The notes under the pieces are model-generated. The model did not search any database, was not told where the DNA came from, and saw only the letters and a list, made by a program, of their open reading frames with translations. The position numbers and the translations under genes are program-made. Of a stretch of 64,000 bases of DNA, positions 17,337-25,256 are shown piece by piece. How positions within the stretch are numbered: position 1 is the first letter of the stretch; the number at the start of each line of letters is the position of its first letter. Source of the stretch: Actinomadura atramentaria DSM 43919 (GTDB taxonomy: Bacteria > Actinomycetota > Actinomycetes > Streptosporangiales > Streptosporangiaceae); assembly GCF_000381885.1 (NCBI RefSeq), contig NZ_KB907218.1, forward strand, positions 6,840-70,839, in the 5' to 3' direction.

Positions 17337-18179
17337 ATGGGCGACGACGTCGGTGCGTTCCGGGGCGCGGTGCTCGGCCTGCAGCGGTCCACCGGGCTGC
17401 CGATGGTGTTCGGCGGCGCGCTCACCGGACGCGACCGGCTGCGCATCACCGAGCTGGTCGGCGGCACGACGGGCGCGCTCAACGGCCTGGTCGTCCGGCA
17501 CGGCAACGGGCTCGGCGGCAAGGCGATGGCGGTCGGCCGGCCGTTCTGGGTGAGCGACTACCCGCGCTCGTCCGCGATCAGCCACGACTACGACGGCCCG
17601 GTGACGCGCGAGGGCCTGCTGTCGATCGTCGCGGTGCCGGTCGTCGTGCGGCGGCGCGTGCGCGGCGTCCTGTACGGGGCGCTGCGCGAGCCGCTGTCGC
17701 TGGCCGACCGGGTGATCGGCGCGGCGGTGCAGGCCGCGCGCGATCTCGAGCAGGGCCTGGCCGTGCGCGACGAGGCCGACCGCGCGCTCGCCCGCCCGCC
17801 GGACGCGCTGCCGGACGCGTCGCCGGGCTCGCCGGGCTCGGCGGCGTGGGAGGAGGTCCGCGCCGTCCACGCCGAGCTGCGGCACCTCGCCGAGCGCGTC
17901 GGGGACGCCGCCGTCCGGGACCGGCTGCTCGCCGCGTCCGGCCGCCTCGCCGCCGCAGGACGGGGCGAGACGACCGCGCCCGCGCCGGTGCTGACGCCGC
18001 GCGAACTGGACGTCCTCGCGCACGTCGCGGTCGGCTGCACGAACGCGGAGGCCGCCGAACGCCTCGGTGTCCTGCCCGAGACCGTCAAGGGCTATCTCCG
18101 CTCGGCGATGCGCAAACTCCACTGCCACACCCGCCTGGAAGCGGTCTCCGCCGCCCGCCGCGCCGCCCTGCTCCCCTGA
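17337..18179 (+). CDS. GAF-domain LuxR-family transcriptional regulator
   Basis: A 280-residue regulator. The N-terminal about 150 residues resemble a GAF sensor (GLGGKAMAVGRPFWVSDY, then a VAVPVVVRRRVRGVLYG strand pair), followed by a linker helix. A C-terminal LuxR helix-turn-helix begins LTPRELDVLAHVAVG, with recognition helix around PETVKGYLRSAMRKL. GAF-LuxR proteins of this kind often respond to small phenolics or CoA esters; the ligand here is unknown. No clear Shine-Dalgarno sequence is near the ATG. It stands alone. Confidence 0.82.
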   Translation: MGDDVGAFRGAVLGLQRSTGLPMVFGGALTGRDRLRITELVGGTTGALNGLVVRHGNGLGGKAMAVGRPFWVSDYPRSSAISHDYDGPVTREGLLSIVAVPVVVRRRVRGVLYGALREPLSLADRVIGAAVQAARDLEQGLAVRDEADRALARPPDALPDASPGSPGSAAWEEVRAVHAELRHLAERVGDAAVRDRLLAASGRLAAAGRGETTAPAPVLTPRELDVLAHVAVGCTNAEAAERLGVLPETVKGYLRSAMRKLHCHTRLEAVSAARRAALLP

Positions 18180-18735
18180 CCGCGGCAACTCCGAGCCTCG
18201 ACCGCGCCGACGTCCGCCAGGCGACGCGAACACCGAACCACTGACACCGTCGCGCCGCCCATGACCGTCGCACCGCCCGTGACCACCGCCCGTGACCGTC
18301 GCACCGCCCGTGAACGCCGCCCGTGACCGTCGCACCGCCCGTGAACGCCGCCAGTGAACGCCGCGCGGACGCTCGCCGAGCGGCGCGAACACCGCACGGC
18401 CGACACCGCCTTCCGCGCATCCACGGCGCCGACGTTCTCCAGACGGCGCGAACGCCGAACGGCGGGCACCGCAGCGCCGTCCCCGGACCGACGTTCCACG
18501 GCCGACACCGCCGTCCGACACCGCCGTCCGACACCGCCGTCCGGCGGCGAGGGCGGAGTAACGGGCGTGGAGCGGGCGTCGATAGGGCTGCGGGACGGGC
18601 CCCGGCGGCGGGGTCGGCGGGCGGGCGCGTCCGGCCGGCTCGGCCCCCGTGGCGTACCGGCGGATCGCCCGCCGCCGCGCCGGGCCTGTCCGCGAAGCCG
18701 GTGGCCCCGCTTCGCGGGTCACGACCGTAACACCT
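18180..18735. repeat. gene-free spacer with decayed tandem repeats
   Basis: Between the LuxR and TetR genes no gene is supported. A 40-bp block at 18200-18239 recurs at 18421-18460 (shared core GCGCCGACGT, then GCGCGAAC-type ends), with a weaker third copy near 18368-18405. Around 18247-18360 a motif reading GACCGTCGCACCGCCCGTGA repeats four to five times in full or part. At 18505-18545 a 12-bp unit, CCGTCCGACACC, repeats three times. The pattern is of short tandem duplications losing identity. Confidence 0.6.
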
Positions 18736-18757
18736 TTGCGTACAGCGTTGTTCGCAA
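18736..18757 (+). promoter_or_regulatory. 22-bp palindromic TetR operator
   Basis: The two 11-bp halves, TTGCGTACAGC and GTTGTTCGCAA, are complementary at 9 of 11 positions. This lies 39 bp before the TetR-type gene's GTG start, in a local AT-richer patch, exactly where an autorepressor would bind. It also covers an alternative in-frame ATG at 18757, which argues against that start. Confidence 0.65.
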
Positions 18758-18795
18758 TGTGGGCGAAGCCACGCGCGGTTGGTACCTTGTGCGCC

Positions 18796-19470
18796 GTGGA
18801 CTACGGCACCCTGCCGCGCGGACGTCACCGGCTGAGCCGCGAGCAGGTCGCCGCGTCCCAGCGGGACCGCCTCTTCCAGAGCATGACCGAGCTGGTCGCC
18901 GAGCGCGGCTACGCCCGCTGCTCCGTCGCGGACGTCCTCAAGCGGGCCCGCGTCTCCCGCGAGACCTTCTACGAGCTGTTCGCCGACAAGCAGTCGTGCT
19001 TCCTCGGCGCGTACCAGCGCGCCGCCGACCGCATCCTGGCCGCGGTGGCCGCCGCCCTCGCGGGCGACGGCCCGCCGCTGGACCGCTTCGACCGGGCCCT
19101 GCGCGTCTACCTGGAGGAGCTGGCGGGCGACGGCCCGCGCGCCCGCGTCTTCCTGCTGGAGGTCCACGCGGTGGGCCCGGACGCCGCCGCGCACCGGTAC
19201 GCGGTGCAGCGCGGTTTCGTCGAGCTGATCTCGGACCTGCTCCTGGCCGACGACCGCTGGCGCCGCCTGCCCGACCCGGCGTTCGCGTGCCGGATGCTGG
19301 TCGGCGGCATCGCGGGCCTGGTCAGCGGCAAGGTCGCGACCGGCGAGCACGCGGCGCTCCCGGCGCTGCGCCCGTCGATCGTCGACCATGTCGGCAGCCT
19401 GCTGCGCGCCGCCGGGCCCGCGCGGCCGGTCAGGCGTCCTGGCCGATCGGGCGGATCGTCACCGTGTTGA
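18796..19470 (+). CDS. TetR/AcrR-family transcriptional regulator
   Basis: A 224-residue repressor. The N-terminal helix-turn-helix spans about residues 40-66 (CSVADVLKRARVSRETFYELF, DNA-contact Tyr at the usual place), and the rest is an all-helical ligand domain. GTG at 18796 is chosen because translation from it begins with the usual short charged lead-in; no strong Shine-Dalgarno sequence is present, so a leaderless mRNA is possible. The 3' end overlaps the convergent SDR gene by 41 bp, so the two may interfere when transcribed. It likely regulates itself and perhaps the SDR gene. Confidence 0.85.
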   Translation: MDYGTLPRGRHRLSREQVAASQRDRLFQSMTELVAERGYARCSVADVLKRARVSRETFYELFADKQSCFLGAYQRAADRILAAVAAALAGDGPPLDRFDRALRVYLEELAGDGPRARVFLLEVHAVGPDAAAHRYAVQRGFVELISDLLLADDRWRRLPDPAFACRMLVGGIAGLVSGKVATGEHAALPALRPSIVDHVGSLLRAAGPARPVRRPGRSGGSSPC

Positions 19471-20131
19471 CGTCCACGTTCGCGGGCTGCTCGATCGCCC
19501 ACGCGACGGCGTCCGCGATCTGCTCGGCGGTCAGCCCGACGCCGTCCGGGACGCCGCCGTAGGGCGCCCAGAAATCGGTGTCGACGCGGCCCGGCGCGAT
19601 GTGCGTGACGCCGACGCCGTACTGCGTGACGAGCCGCCGCGTGTTCTCGGCGAGCCCGGTGATCGCCCACTTGGTCGCGCCGTAGACGTTGCCCGGCCGG
19701 TTGATGTACCCGGCGACGCTGCCGATCATGACGATCCGGCCGCGCGTCTCCTTGAGCGCGGGCAGCGCCGCGTTGGCGAGCAGCATCGGTCCGAGGACGT
19801 TGGTGAGGACCATCGCCCGCCACGTCGCGGGGTCGCCGGTCTCCAGGTCGCCCGGGACGGAGAAGCCCGCGTTGGCGACGGCGTTGTCGAGCCGCCCGTA
19901 CCGCCCGACGACGGCCGCGACGGCGGCGGCGACGGCCTCGTGGACGGCGGCGTCGCCGGGCAGGAGCAGCAGGCCGTCCGGCGCGCCGAGGTCGGCGGCG
20001 AGCCGGTCGAGGCGGTCGGCGTCGCGGCCGGTGACGGCGACGCGGTGGCCGCGGTCGAGCAGGCGGCGCGCGGTCGCCGCGCCGATGCCCGCCGAGCCGC
20101 CGGTGATCAGGGTTACGGGTGCTTCGCTCAT
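19430..20131 (-). CDS. SDR-family NAD(P)-dependent oxidoreductase
   Basis: A 233-residue classical short-chain dehydrogenase. The cofactor motif is TGGSAGIGAA, the NxAG motif is NAVANAG, and the catalytic set is Ser in IGSVAGY with Tyr-x-x-x-Lys in YGATKWA. The ATG at 20131 begins 10 residues before the cofactor motif; an in-frame extension to 20170 adds nothing family-like. It is convergent with, and overlaps, the TetR gene. Substrate unknown. Confidence 0.87.
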   Translation of the reverse strand: MSEAPVTLITGGSAGIGAATARRLLDRGHRVAVTGRDADRLDRLAADLGAPDGLLLLPGDAAVHEAVAAAVAAVVGRYGRLDNAVANAGFSVPGDLETGDPATWRAMVLTNVLGPMLLANAALPALKETRGRIVMIGSVAGYINRPGNVYGATKWAITGLAENTRRLVTQYGVGVTHIAPGRVDTDFWAPYGGVPDGVGLTAEQIADAVAWAIEQPANVDVNTVTIRPIGQDA

Positions 20132-20190
20132 GACCGGCGAAGCTACGACCTGGAGCGCGCTCAAGGTCAAACGCGGCTAGCGTCCCCCGC

Positions 20191-21831
20191 GTGACCGCTT
20201 TCGACGCCGCCGCCGAGTCCCCGACCGATCTGACGGACCGCCCCGCCTTGTGGGATTTCGTCCGCCGCTTCGCCGCCGCTTGGACGACCCCGCTGACCGA
20301 GGACGACGGCTGCACGGATGCCGAGCTGGACGAGGCCGAACGCCGCCTCGGCAGCCCGCTCCCCGCCGCGCTCCGCGAGGCGTACGGCCTGTTCGGCCGC
20401 CGCCCCGACCTGACGAGCAACCAGGACCGCCTGCTCGCGCCGCACCAGTGGGAGGTCTTCGAGGGCGCGCTGGTGTACCGCACGGAGAACCAGTCCGTCG
20501 TCGACTGGGGCTTCCCGCTCGCGTCCGCCGCCGAGCCGGACCCGCCCACCGCCATGTGGACGGACCTTCTCGACAAGACCCAGGAACGCTGGGAACCGTG
20601 GCTCGACCGCCTGTCCCTGGCCCTGGTCGAGGTCGTCCTGTCGGAGTCGCTGTTCGGCGACGAGGACCTCGCCGGCGACGCCGAGCCGGTGGACGGCCTC
20701 GACGCATGCCTCGACACCGCCTACCAGCGCCTTCCGTTCCCGGCGTACCCCGACCCGGACGGCATCCGCTGGTACGCCGGACCGGACGTCCTGCTGCGCC
20801 ACGACGGCGACTGGCTCTGGCTCCGCGCCCGCACCCCCGAGGCCCTCGACGCGGTCCCCGACGCCCTCCCCGCCACCTGGACACTGGCCGATTCGTACCG
20901 ATCTACGTCTTCCGACCTGCGGACACGCCGATTGGGGTGGGTTTTGGGCCGCACAACCCCCTCGAACGCCACTACCGTTGGGGCCGTGGCGGAAAGTGAG
21001 CAGAACGGGCCGACCCGTCGCAGGGCACTGCTGCTCCTGGGCGGAGCGGCCGGTGTCGCGGCGTTCGGCGGCGCCGACGCGGCGCATGTGAACACCTCTC
21101 GCGTCGCGGCCGCGCGGCCGCCGGTGCCCGAACCGCGGCCGCGCGCGGTCCTGCACCCGTCCCCGACGCCCACGCCGAAACCGACGCCGACGCCCCGGCC
21201 CGCGTCGTGGACCCCCGCCAAGCTCACCACCGCCAAGCACCCCGTCCGGTACCTGGACGAGCTGTCCCCCGCGCCGCCGCCGAACACGATCGCGCTCTCC
21301 ATCGACGACGGCCCGCACCCGACGTGGACGCCGCGCGTCCTCGACCTGCTCGAAGAGCACCAGATCCACGCGACGTTCTTCATGATCGGCGAGCAGGTCG
21401 CGGAGTGGCCGAAGCTCGTCCAGCGCGTCGCGGCCGCCGGGCACCAGATCTGCAACCACACGTGGACGCACCCGATGCTGAGCGGCCTGCCGGAGAAGCG
21501 GCTGCGCCGGGAGATCGTCCACGCGCACGACAAGATCGCGCAGACGGCCGGGATCGTCCCGCAGTTCTTCCGCGCGCCCGGCGGCGACTGGTCCAAACGC
21601 GTCTACGACATGATCGCCGAGTACGACATGATCCCGATCGACTGGTCGGTGGACCCGCGCGACTGGTCGCGGCCCGGCGTCGGGCACATCCGCAGGACGC
21701 TGCTGACGGCGAAGGCCGGCAACATCCTGCTCTGCCACGACGGCGGCGGCGACCGGTCGCAGACGCTGTCGGCGCTGAAGAAGGTCATCCCGAAGCTGAA
21801 GAAGCGCGGCCTGGTGTTCACCTCGCTCTGA
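20191..21831 (+). CDS. SMI1/KNR4-like protein in frame with a polysaccharide deacetylase
   Basis: One 546-codon open frame holds two unlike parts. Residues 1 to about 235 look like a cytoplasmic SMI1/KNR4-type protein (ELDEAERRLGSPLPAALREA, then Trp-rich LRHDGDWLWLRA). Residues from about 276 look like a complete exported enzyme: RRRALLLLGGAAGVAAFGG is a Tat- or Sec-type signal, followed by a Pro/Thr linker and a NodB domain with SIDDGPHPTW (Asp372-373), NHTWTHP and RAPGGDWS. The joining DNA (about 20885-20985) is AT-richer, like a promoter region, yet has no stop. Either a true fusion or an upstream gene that lost its stop. Confidence 0.6.
   Translation: MTAFDAAAESPTDLTDRPALWDFVRRFAAAWTTPLTEDDGCTDAELDEAERRLGSPLPAALREAYGLFGRRPDLTSNQDRLLAPHQWEVFEGALVYRTENQSVVDWGFPLASAAEPDPPTAMWTDLLDKTQERWEPWLDRLSLALVEVVLSESLFGDEDLAGDAEPVDGLDACLDTAYQRLPFPAYPDPDGIRWYAGPDVLLRHDGDWLWLRARTPEALDAVPDALPATWTLADSYRSTSSDLRTRRLGWVLGRTTPSNATTVGAVAESEQNGPTRRRALLLLGGAAGVAAFGGADAAHVNTSRVAAARPPVPEPRPRAVLHPSPTPTPKPTPTPRPASWTPAKLTTAKHPVRYLDELSPAPPPNTIALSIDDGPHPTWTPRVLDLLEEHQIHATFFMIGEQVAEWPKLVQRVAAAGHQICNHTWTHPMLSGLPEKRLRREIVHAHDKIAQTAGIVPQFFRAPGGDWSKRVYDMIAEYDMIPIDWSVDPRDWSRPGVGHIRRTLLTAKAGNILLCHDGGGDRSQTLSALKKVIPKLKKRGLVFTSL
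20986..21831 (+). CDS. exported polysaccharide deacetylase (internal start of the fused frame)
   Basis: GTG at 20986 would make a 281-residue stand-alone protein beginning with a twin-arginine-like signal peptide, the normal form of this enzyme. Metal-ligand and catalytic motifs are DDG, HTWTHP and RAPGG. Since a signal peptide buried behind 275 cytoplasmic residues could not work normally, separate translation from here is the more plausible biology. The Shine-Dalgarno signal (GGGG) is weak. Substrate is probably cell-wall amino sugar polymer. Confidence 0.6.
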   Translation: MAESEQNGPTRRRALLLLGGAAGVAAFGGADAAHVNTSRVAAARPPVPEPRPRAVLHPSPTPTPKPTPTPRPASWTPAKLTTAKHPVRYLDELSPAPPPNTIALSIDDGPHPTWTPRVLDLLEEHQIHATFFMIGEQVAEWPKLVQRVAAAGHQICNHTWTHPMLSGLPEKRLRREIVHAHDKIAQTAGIVPQFFRAPGGDWSKRVYDMIAEYDMIPIDWSVDPRDWSRPGVGHIRRTLLTAKAGNILLCHDGGGDRSQTLSALKKVIPKLKKRGLVFTSL

Positions 21832-21853
21832 GGGGTGTAGCCAGGTACACCCC
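21832..21853. promoter_or_regulatory. perfect 8-bp inverted repeat upstream of the two-component operon
   Basis: GGGGTGTA (21832-21839) and TACACCCC (21846-21853) flank a six-base spacer directly after the deacetylase stop. There is no T tract, so it is more likely a protein site than a terminator. TATAGT at 21908-21913 is a plausible -10 with no matching -35, fitting an activator bound about 65 bp upstream, perhaps the response regulator itself. Confidence 0.5.
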
Positions 21854-21939
21854 CGGTCCGGGGCGCGGGCACACTGCGCGCGCCGCCGCCCTCCCGAAGA
21901 CTGGTCCTATAGTCGAAACGGACAGTCCAGGAGGACCCG

Positions 21940-23220
21940 GTGGAACCCACGACCCGGCTGCAGGAACACCTGCGCGCCCCCGCCCGGAGCCTGTGCTTCC
22001 TGCTGCTCGCGCTCCCGGCGGCGCTGCTCGGCGCGGTGTACCTGACGTCGCTGACCGCGGTCGGGATCGGGCTGGGGATCGTGCTGACGCCCGCGCTGAC
22101 CGTCGTCCTCCGGGGCCTCGCCGACGTGTACCGGCGGCAGATCGCGGCGGCGACGGGCGAGCGGATCGACCGCCCGTACCTGCCGGACGTGCCCGGCGAG
22201 CCCGTCCACAAGCGGTTCGTCCGGATCGTCTCCGACCCCGCGACCTGGCGGGACCTGCTGTGGATGTCCGTCGAGCCGTACGCGGTGCTGGTCACCGGCG
22301 CGCTGCCCGCCCTCCTCGTCCTGTACGGCGTGTGGGGCTGGATCATCGCGGCGTTCGCCGGGCGGGCCATCGGCGAGGCGGGCGGCAACGACTACTACCT
22401 GTTCGTCCACGTGGAGGGGTCCTACGGCGACGATCCCGCGCGGCGGCTCACCACCGTCGCGGTCGGCGCGGTGCTCGTCGCGCTCGGCTTCGCGTTCGGC
22501 CCGAAGCTGCTCGGCGCGTACGGCCGCTGGGGCAGGGCGCTGCTCGGCCCGACCGAGGCGTCCCGGCTCAAGCTGCGCGTCCGGCACCTCACCGAGACCC
22601 GCTCGGACGCGGTGGACGCGTCCGCCGCCGAGCTGCGCCGCATCGAACGCGACCTGCACGACGGCGCGCAGGCGCGGCTCGTCGCGATGGGCATGAGCCT
22701 CGGCGCGATCGAGCACCTGCTCGACAAGGACCCCGAGAAGGCGCGGCTGCTGCTGGCCCGCACCCGCGAGTCGTCGGCCAAGGCGCTGTCGGAGCTGCGC
22801 GACCTCGTGCGCGGCATCCACCCGCCCGTCCTCGCGGACCGGGGCCTCGCCGACGCCGTCCGCGCGCTCGCCCTGGACCACCCGCTCGACGTCGAGGTCA
22901 CCGCCGACCTGCCCGGGCGGCCCGACGCGCCGGTCGAGTCCGCCGGCTACTTCGCCGTCGCCGAGATGCTGACGAACGCCGCGAAGCACTCCGGTGCGGA
23001 CCGCGTCTGGATCGACCTGCGCCACGCCGACGGGACGCTGCGGATCTCCGTCACCGACGACGGCCGCGGCGGCGCGACACTCGACGGCGGCACCGGACTG
23101 CGCGGCGTCGAGCGCCGCATCGGTACCTTCGACGGTGTCCTCGCCCTGAACTCCCCGCCGGGCGGCCCGACCACCGTGACGCTGGAGCTGCCGTGCGACC
23201 TGACCGCCGCGACGATCTGA
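21940..23220 (+). CDS. NarL-family sensor histidine kinase
   Basis: A 426-residue sensor kinase. Two pairs of transmembrane helices (about 18-58 and 110-135, then 166-180) enclose a sensor part containing a GGNDYYLF loop. The HisKA_3 dimerisation helix ERDLHDGAQARLVAMGMSLG carries the phosphoacceptor His240. The ATPase domain has the N-box AEMLTNAAKHSGA and a G-box with DDGRGG. GTG at 21940 follows AGGAGG. It is co-transcribed with the response regulator ten bases downstream. Signal unknown; an envelope-stress role is typical of the group. Confidence 0.92.
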   Translation: MEPTTRLQEHLRAPARSLCFLLLALPAALLGAVYLTSLTAVGIGLGIVLTPALTVVLRGLADVYRRQIAAATGERIDRPYLPDVPGEPVHKRFVRIVSDPATWRDLLWMSVEPYAVLVTGALPALLVLYGVWGWIIAAFAGRAIGEAGGNDYYLFVHVEGSYGDDPARRLTTVAVGAVLVALGFAFGPKLLGAYGRWGRALLGPTEASRLKLRVRHLTETRSDAVDASAAELRRIERDLHDGAQARLVAMGMSLGAIEHLLDKDPEKARLLLARTRESSAKALSELRDLVRGIHPPVLADRGLADAVRALALDHPLDVEVTADLPGRPDAPVESAGYFAVAEMLTNAAKHSGADRVWIDLRHADGTLRISVTDDGRGGATLDGGTGLRGVERRIGTFDGVLALNSPPGGPTTVTLELPCDLTAATI

Positions 23221-23230
23221 CGGACCGCTG

Positions 23231-23875
23231 ATGCGCGTCGTCCTCGCCGAGGACCTGGCCCTCCTGCGGGAGGGCCTGGTCAGTCTGCTGGAGAGCCACG
23301 GCTTCGAGATCGTCGCCGCCGTCGACAACGGCCCGTCGCTGCTCAAGGCGTTGAACGAGCGGGAACCGGACGTCGCCGTCGTCGACGTCCGGCTGCCGCC
23401 GTCGTTCACCGACGAGGGGCTGCAGGCGGCGCTGGAGGCGCGGCGGCGCGTCCCCGGCCTGCCCGTCCTGGTGCTGTCGCAGTACGTCGAGCAGTTGTAC
23501 GCCCGCGAACTCCTCGCCGACGGCGCGGGCGGCGTCGGCTACCTGCTCAAGGACCGCGTGTTCGACGCCGCGCAGTTCGTGGACGCCGTGCGGCGCGTCG
23601 CGGCGGGCGGCACCGCGATGGACCCGGAGGTCATCGCCCGGCTCGTCGCGCGCGGCGGCCGCGACACGCCCGTCTCGCGGCTCACCCCGCGCGAGCTGGA
23701 AGTGCTGGAGCTGATGGCGCAGGGCAGGTCGAACGCGGCCATCGCGCAGCAGCTCGTCGTCACCGAACGGGCTGTCACCAAGCACACGGCGAACATCTTC
23801 GGCAAGCTGGGTCTCGCGGTGTCGGACGACGACAACCGCCGTGTGCTCGCGGTCCTCGCCTACCTCAACCGCTGA
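23231..23875 (+). CDS. NarL/LuxR-type response regulator
   Basis: A 214-residue response regulator. The receiver domain has acidic residues at the N-terminus, phosphoacceptor Asp52 (VVDVRLPP) and Lys in YLLKDRV. The C-terminal LuxR helix-turn-helix begins LTPRELEVLELMAQG, with recognition helix around TERAVTKHTANIFGKL. It is paired with the kinase just upstream. The inverted repeat at 21832-21853 is a candidate binding site. Confidence 0.92.
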   Translation: MRVVLAEDLALLREGLVSLLESHGFEIVAAVDNGPSLLKALNEREPDVAVVDVRLPPSFTDEGLQAALEARRRVPGLPVLVLSQYVEQLYARELLADGAGGVGYLLKDRVFDAAQFVDAVRRVAAGGTAMDPEVIARLVARGGRDTPVSRLTPRELEVLELMAQGRSNAAIAQQLVVTERAVTKHTANIFGKLGLAVSDDDNRRVLAVLAYLNR

Positions 23876-24008
23876 CCGGTCAACGATCGACGGGCGCGGG
23901 ACGCCGGGCGAAGGACATCAACACCCCGGTTCGGCGCCGTTTTCCGCCGGTCGGAGCGCACGATGGGAACGGGCCGTGCCCGGCGAGACGGCCCAGGGGA
24001 GGGCGATC

Positions 24009-24908
24009 ATGACGGTGATCCTGGCGCTGCTCTGCCTCGCCATCGCGGGCAGGGAGCTGTACCTGGCGTTCGACCGCAAGAACGCGGCCGTGTCCGGGCC
24101 CGCGCTGGCGGAGCTGGAGCGGCGGCTGACGCTGGCGACCGAGGGGCTCGCCGAGCTGCGCCGCGACCGCGACGCCGACGCGGCCGACCGCGCGGCGGCC
24201 GCCGCGGCCGCCGACCAGGCCGAGCAGCGGCTCGGCTTCGCCGAACGGCGGCTCGACGCGCTCGCGGACGAGGTGCTGGACCTGCGCGTGCATCTGGGGC
24301 GGCGGCTGGACGTCGCCGTCGCCGCGTCGCTCGGCGCGCCGCCGCCCGACACGGTCGCGGGCGCGTTCGCCGCCGCCGACCCCGCCGCCCGCGCCGCGCT
24401 GACCCGCGCGTTCGACCGCTTCGCGCTGCGCCACGGGCTGGCCGCCGAACTGGTGCTGCCCGCGACGGAACCCGGCGGGGACGGCATGTGGCACGTCCGG
24501 TCGTACCTGACGGGCCGCAGCCCGCGCGCGCTGGAGGCCGAGTTCATCGAGCTGCTGGGCGCGCTGAACGGCGACCCGGACGACGCCGTCCGCGACCTGC
24601 TCGCCGCGCTGCGCGACGCCGGGCCGGGCGGGGCGCAGCTCGGGCCGTTCGTCGTGGCGCGCACCGCGGAGGACTTCGTCGCGGGCGTGCTGCCGCTGGC
24701 GGAGCTCACCCGCGACGGCGGCGGCGACCCCGTCGCCGACCCCAAGGACGCGGCGGCCCGCCTGCACCGCCTGGCCCCGGCCCGCTACCGCGACCTCCCC
24801 ACGTCCCCGCCCGACTCCGAGGACCGCGCGGAGGTCCCCGCGACCCGCCCCGCCGCGGACCACGACATCGACGCCCACCCGCTCGACCCGGGCACGGTCG
24901 ACGCCTGA
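24009..24908 (+). CDS. membrane-anchored coiled-coil protein of unknown function
   Basis: A 299-residue protein I do not recognise. One N-terminal transmembrane helix (MTVILALLCLAIAGRELYLA) is followed by an Ala/Asp/Arg-rich coiled coil to about residue 105, then a globular domain and an acidic, Pro-rich tail. AGGGGAGG lies seven bases before the ATG. It is 133 bp after the response regulator on the same strand and may be a target or a separate unit. The shape recalls scaffold proteins of the cell envelope, which is only a guess. Confidence 0.6.
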   Translation: MTVILALLCLAIAGRELYLAFDRKNAAVSGPALAELERRLTLATEGLAELRRDRDADAADRAAAAAAADQAEQRLGFAERRLDALADEVLDLRVHLGRRLDVAVAASLGAPPPDTVAGAFAAADPAARAALTRAFDRFALRHGLAAELVLPATEPGGDGMWHVRSYLTGRSPRALEAEFIELLGALNGDPDDAVRDLLAALRDAGPGGAQLGPFVVARTAEDFVAGVLPLAELTRDGGGDPVADPKDAAARLHRLAPARYRDLPTSPPDSEDRAEVPATRPAADHDIDAHPLDPGTVDA

Positions 24909-25256
24909 CCGCCCGCGACGCGAGACCGCTGGGGAGCGCGCCGCGTGAGATACGCGGCAGGACCGCGCGGCGCGTGCGGTCGGCGCAACCGCGCGGCGCG
25001 TGCGGTCGGCGCCCGCGCCGCTCGGCACCCGAGCGCGCGCGGGTGCGCGGCCTCGGCGTCGCGGCGACCGCCGCCGACGTCCTCGGCACCCGAGCGCGCG
25101 AGTCGCCCCGCGGAGACGGCGCTGTTCGCCGCCGTCAACTACGAGCGCGCGGGCGCGCGAATCGCCCTGCGGGGACGGCGCTGTTCGTCGCCGTCAGCTA
25201 CGGGCGCGCGGGCGGGCGAATCGCCCGACCGCGCGGACGGGCGGCGCGGTCCCGGG
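24909..25256. repeat. 348-bp convergent spacer made of tandem repeats
   Basis: A 25-bp sequence beginning ACCGCGCGGCGCG is perfectly repeated at 24962-24986 and 24988-25012. From about 25090 to 25240 a unit near 59 bp appears two and a half times, each with GAGCGCGCG or GGGCGCGCG, then GAATCGCC or GAGTCGCC, then GACGGCGCTGTTCG. No gene or clear terminator is visible; transcripts from both sides end here. Confidence 0.65.

Noticed and set aside
18085..18722. Long minus-strand frames with repeated peptide motifs (such as GVRAxWRTSA)
   Set aside because: The peptide repeats come from degenerate DNA repeats in the spacer; there is no start signal and the frames run antisense into the LuxR and TetR genes.
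24909..25256. CRISPR-like array from the repeated units
   Set aside because: Units are adjacent with no unique spacers, sizes differ and identity falls along the array. No cas genes are in the window.
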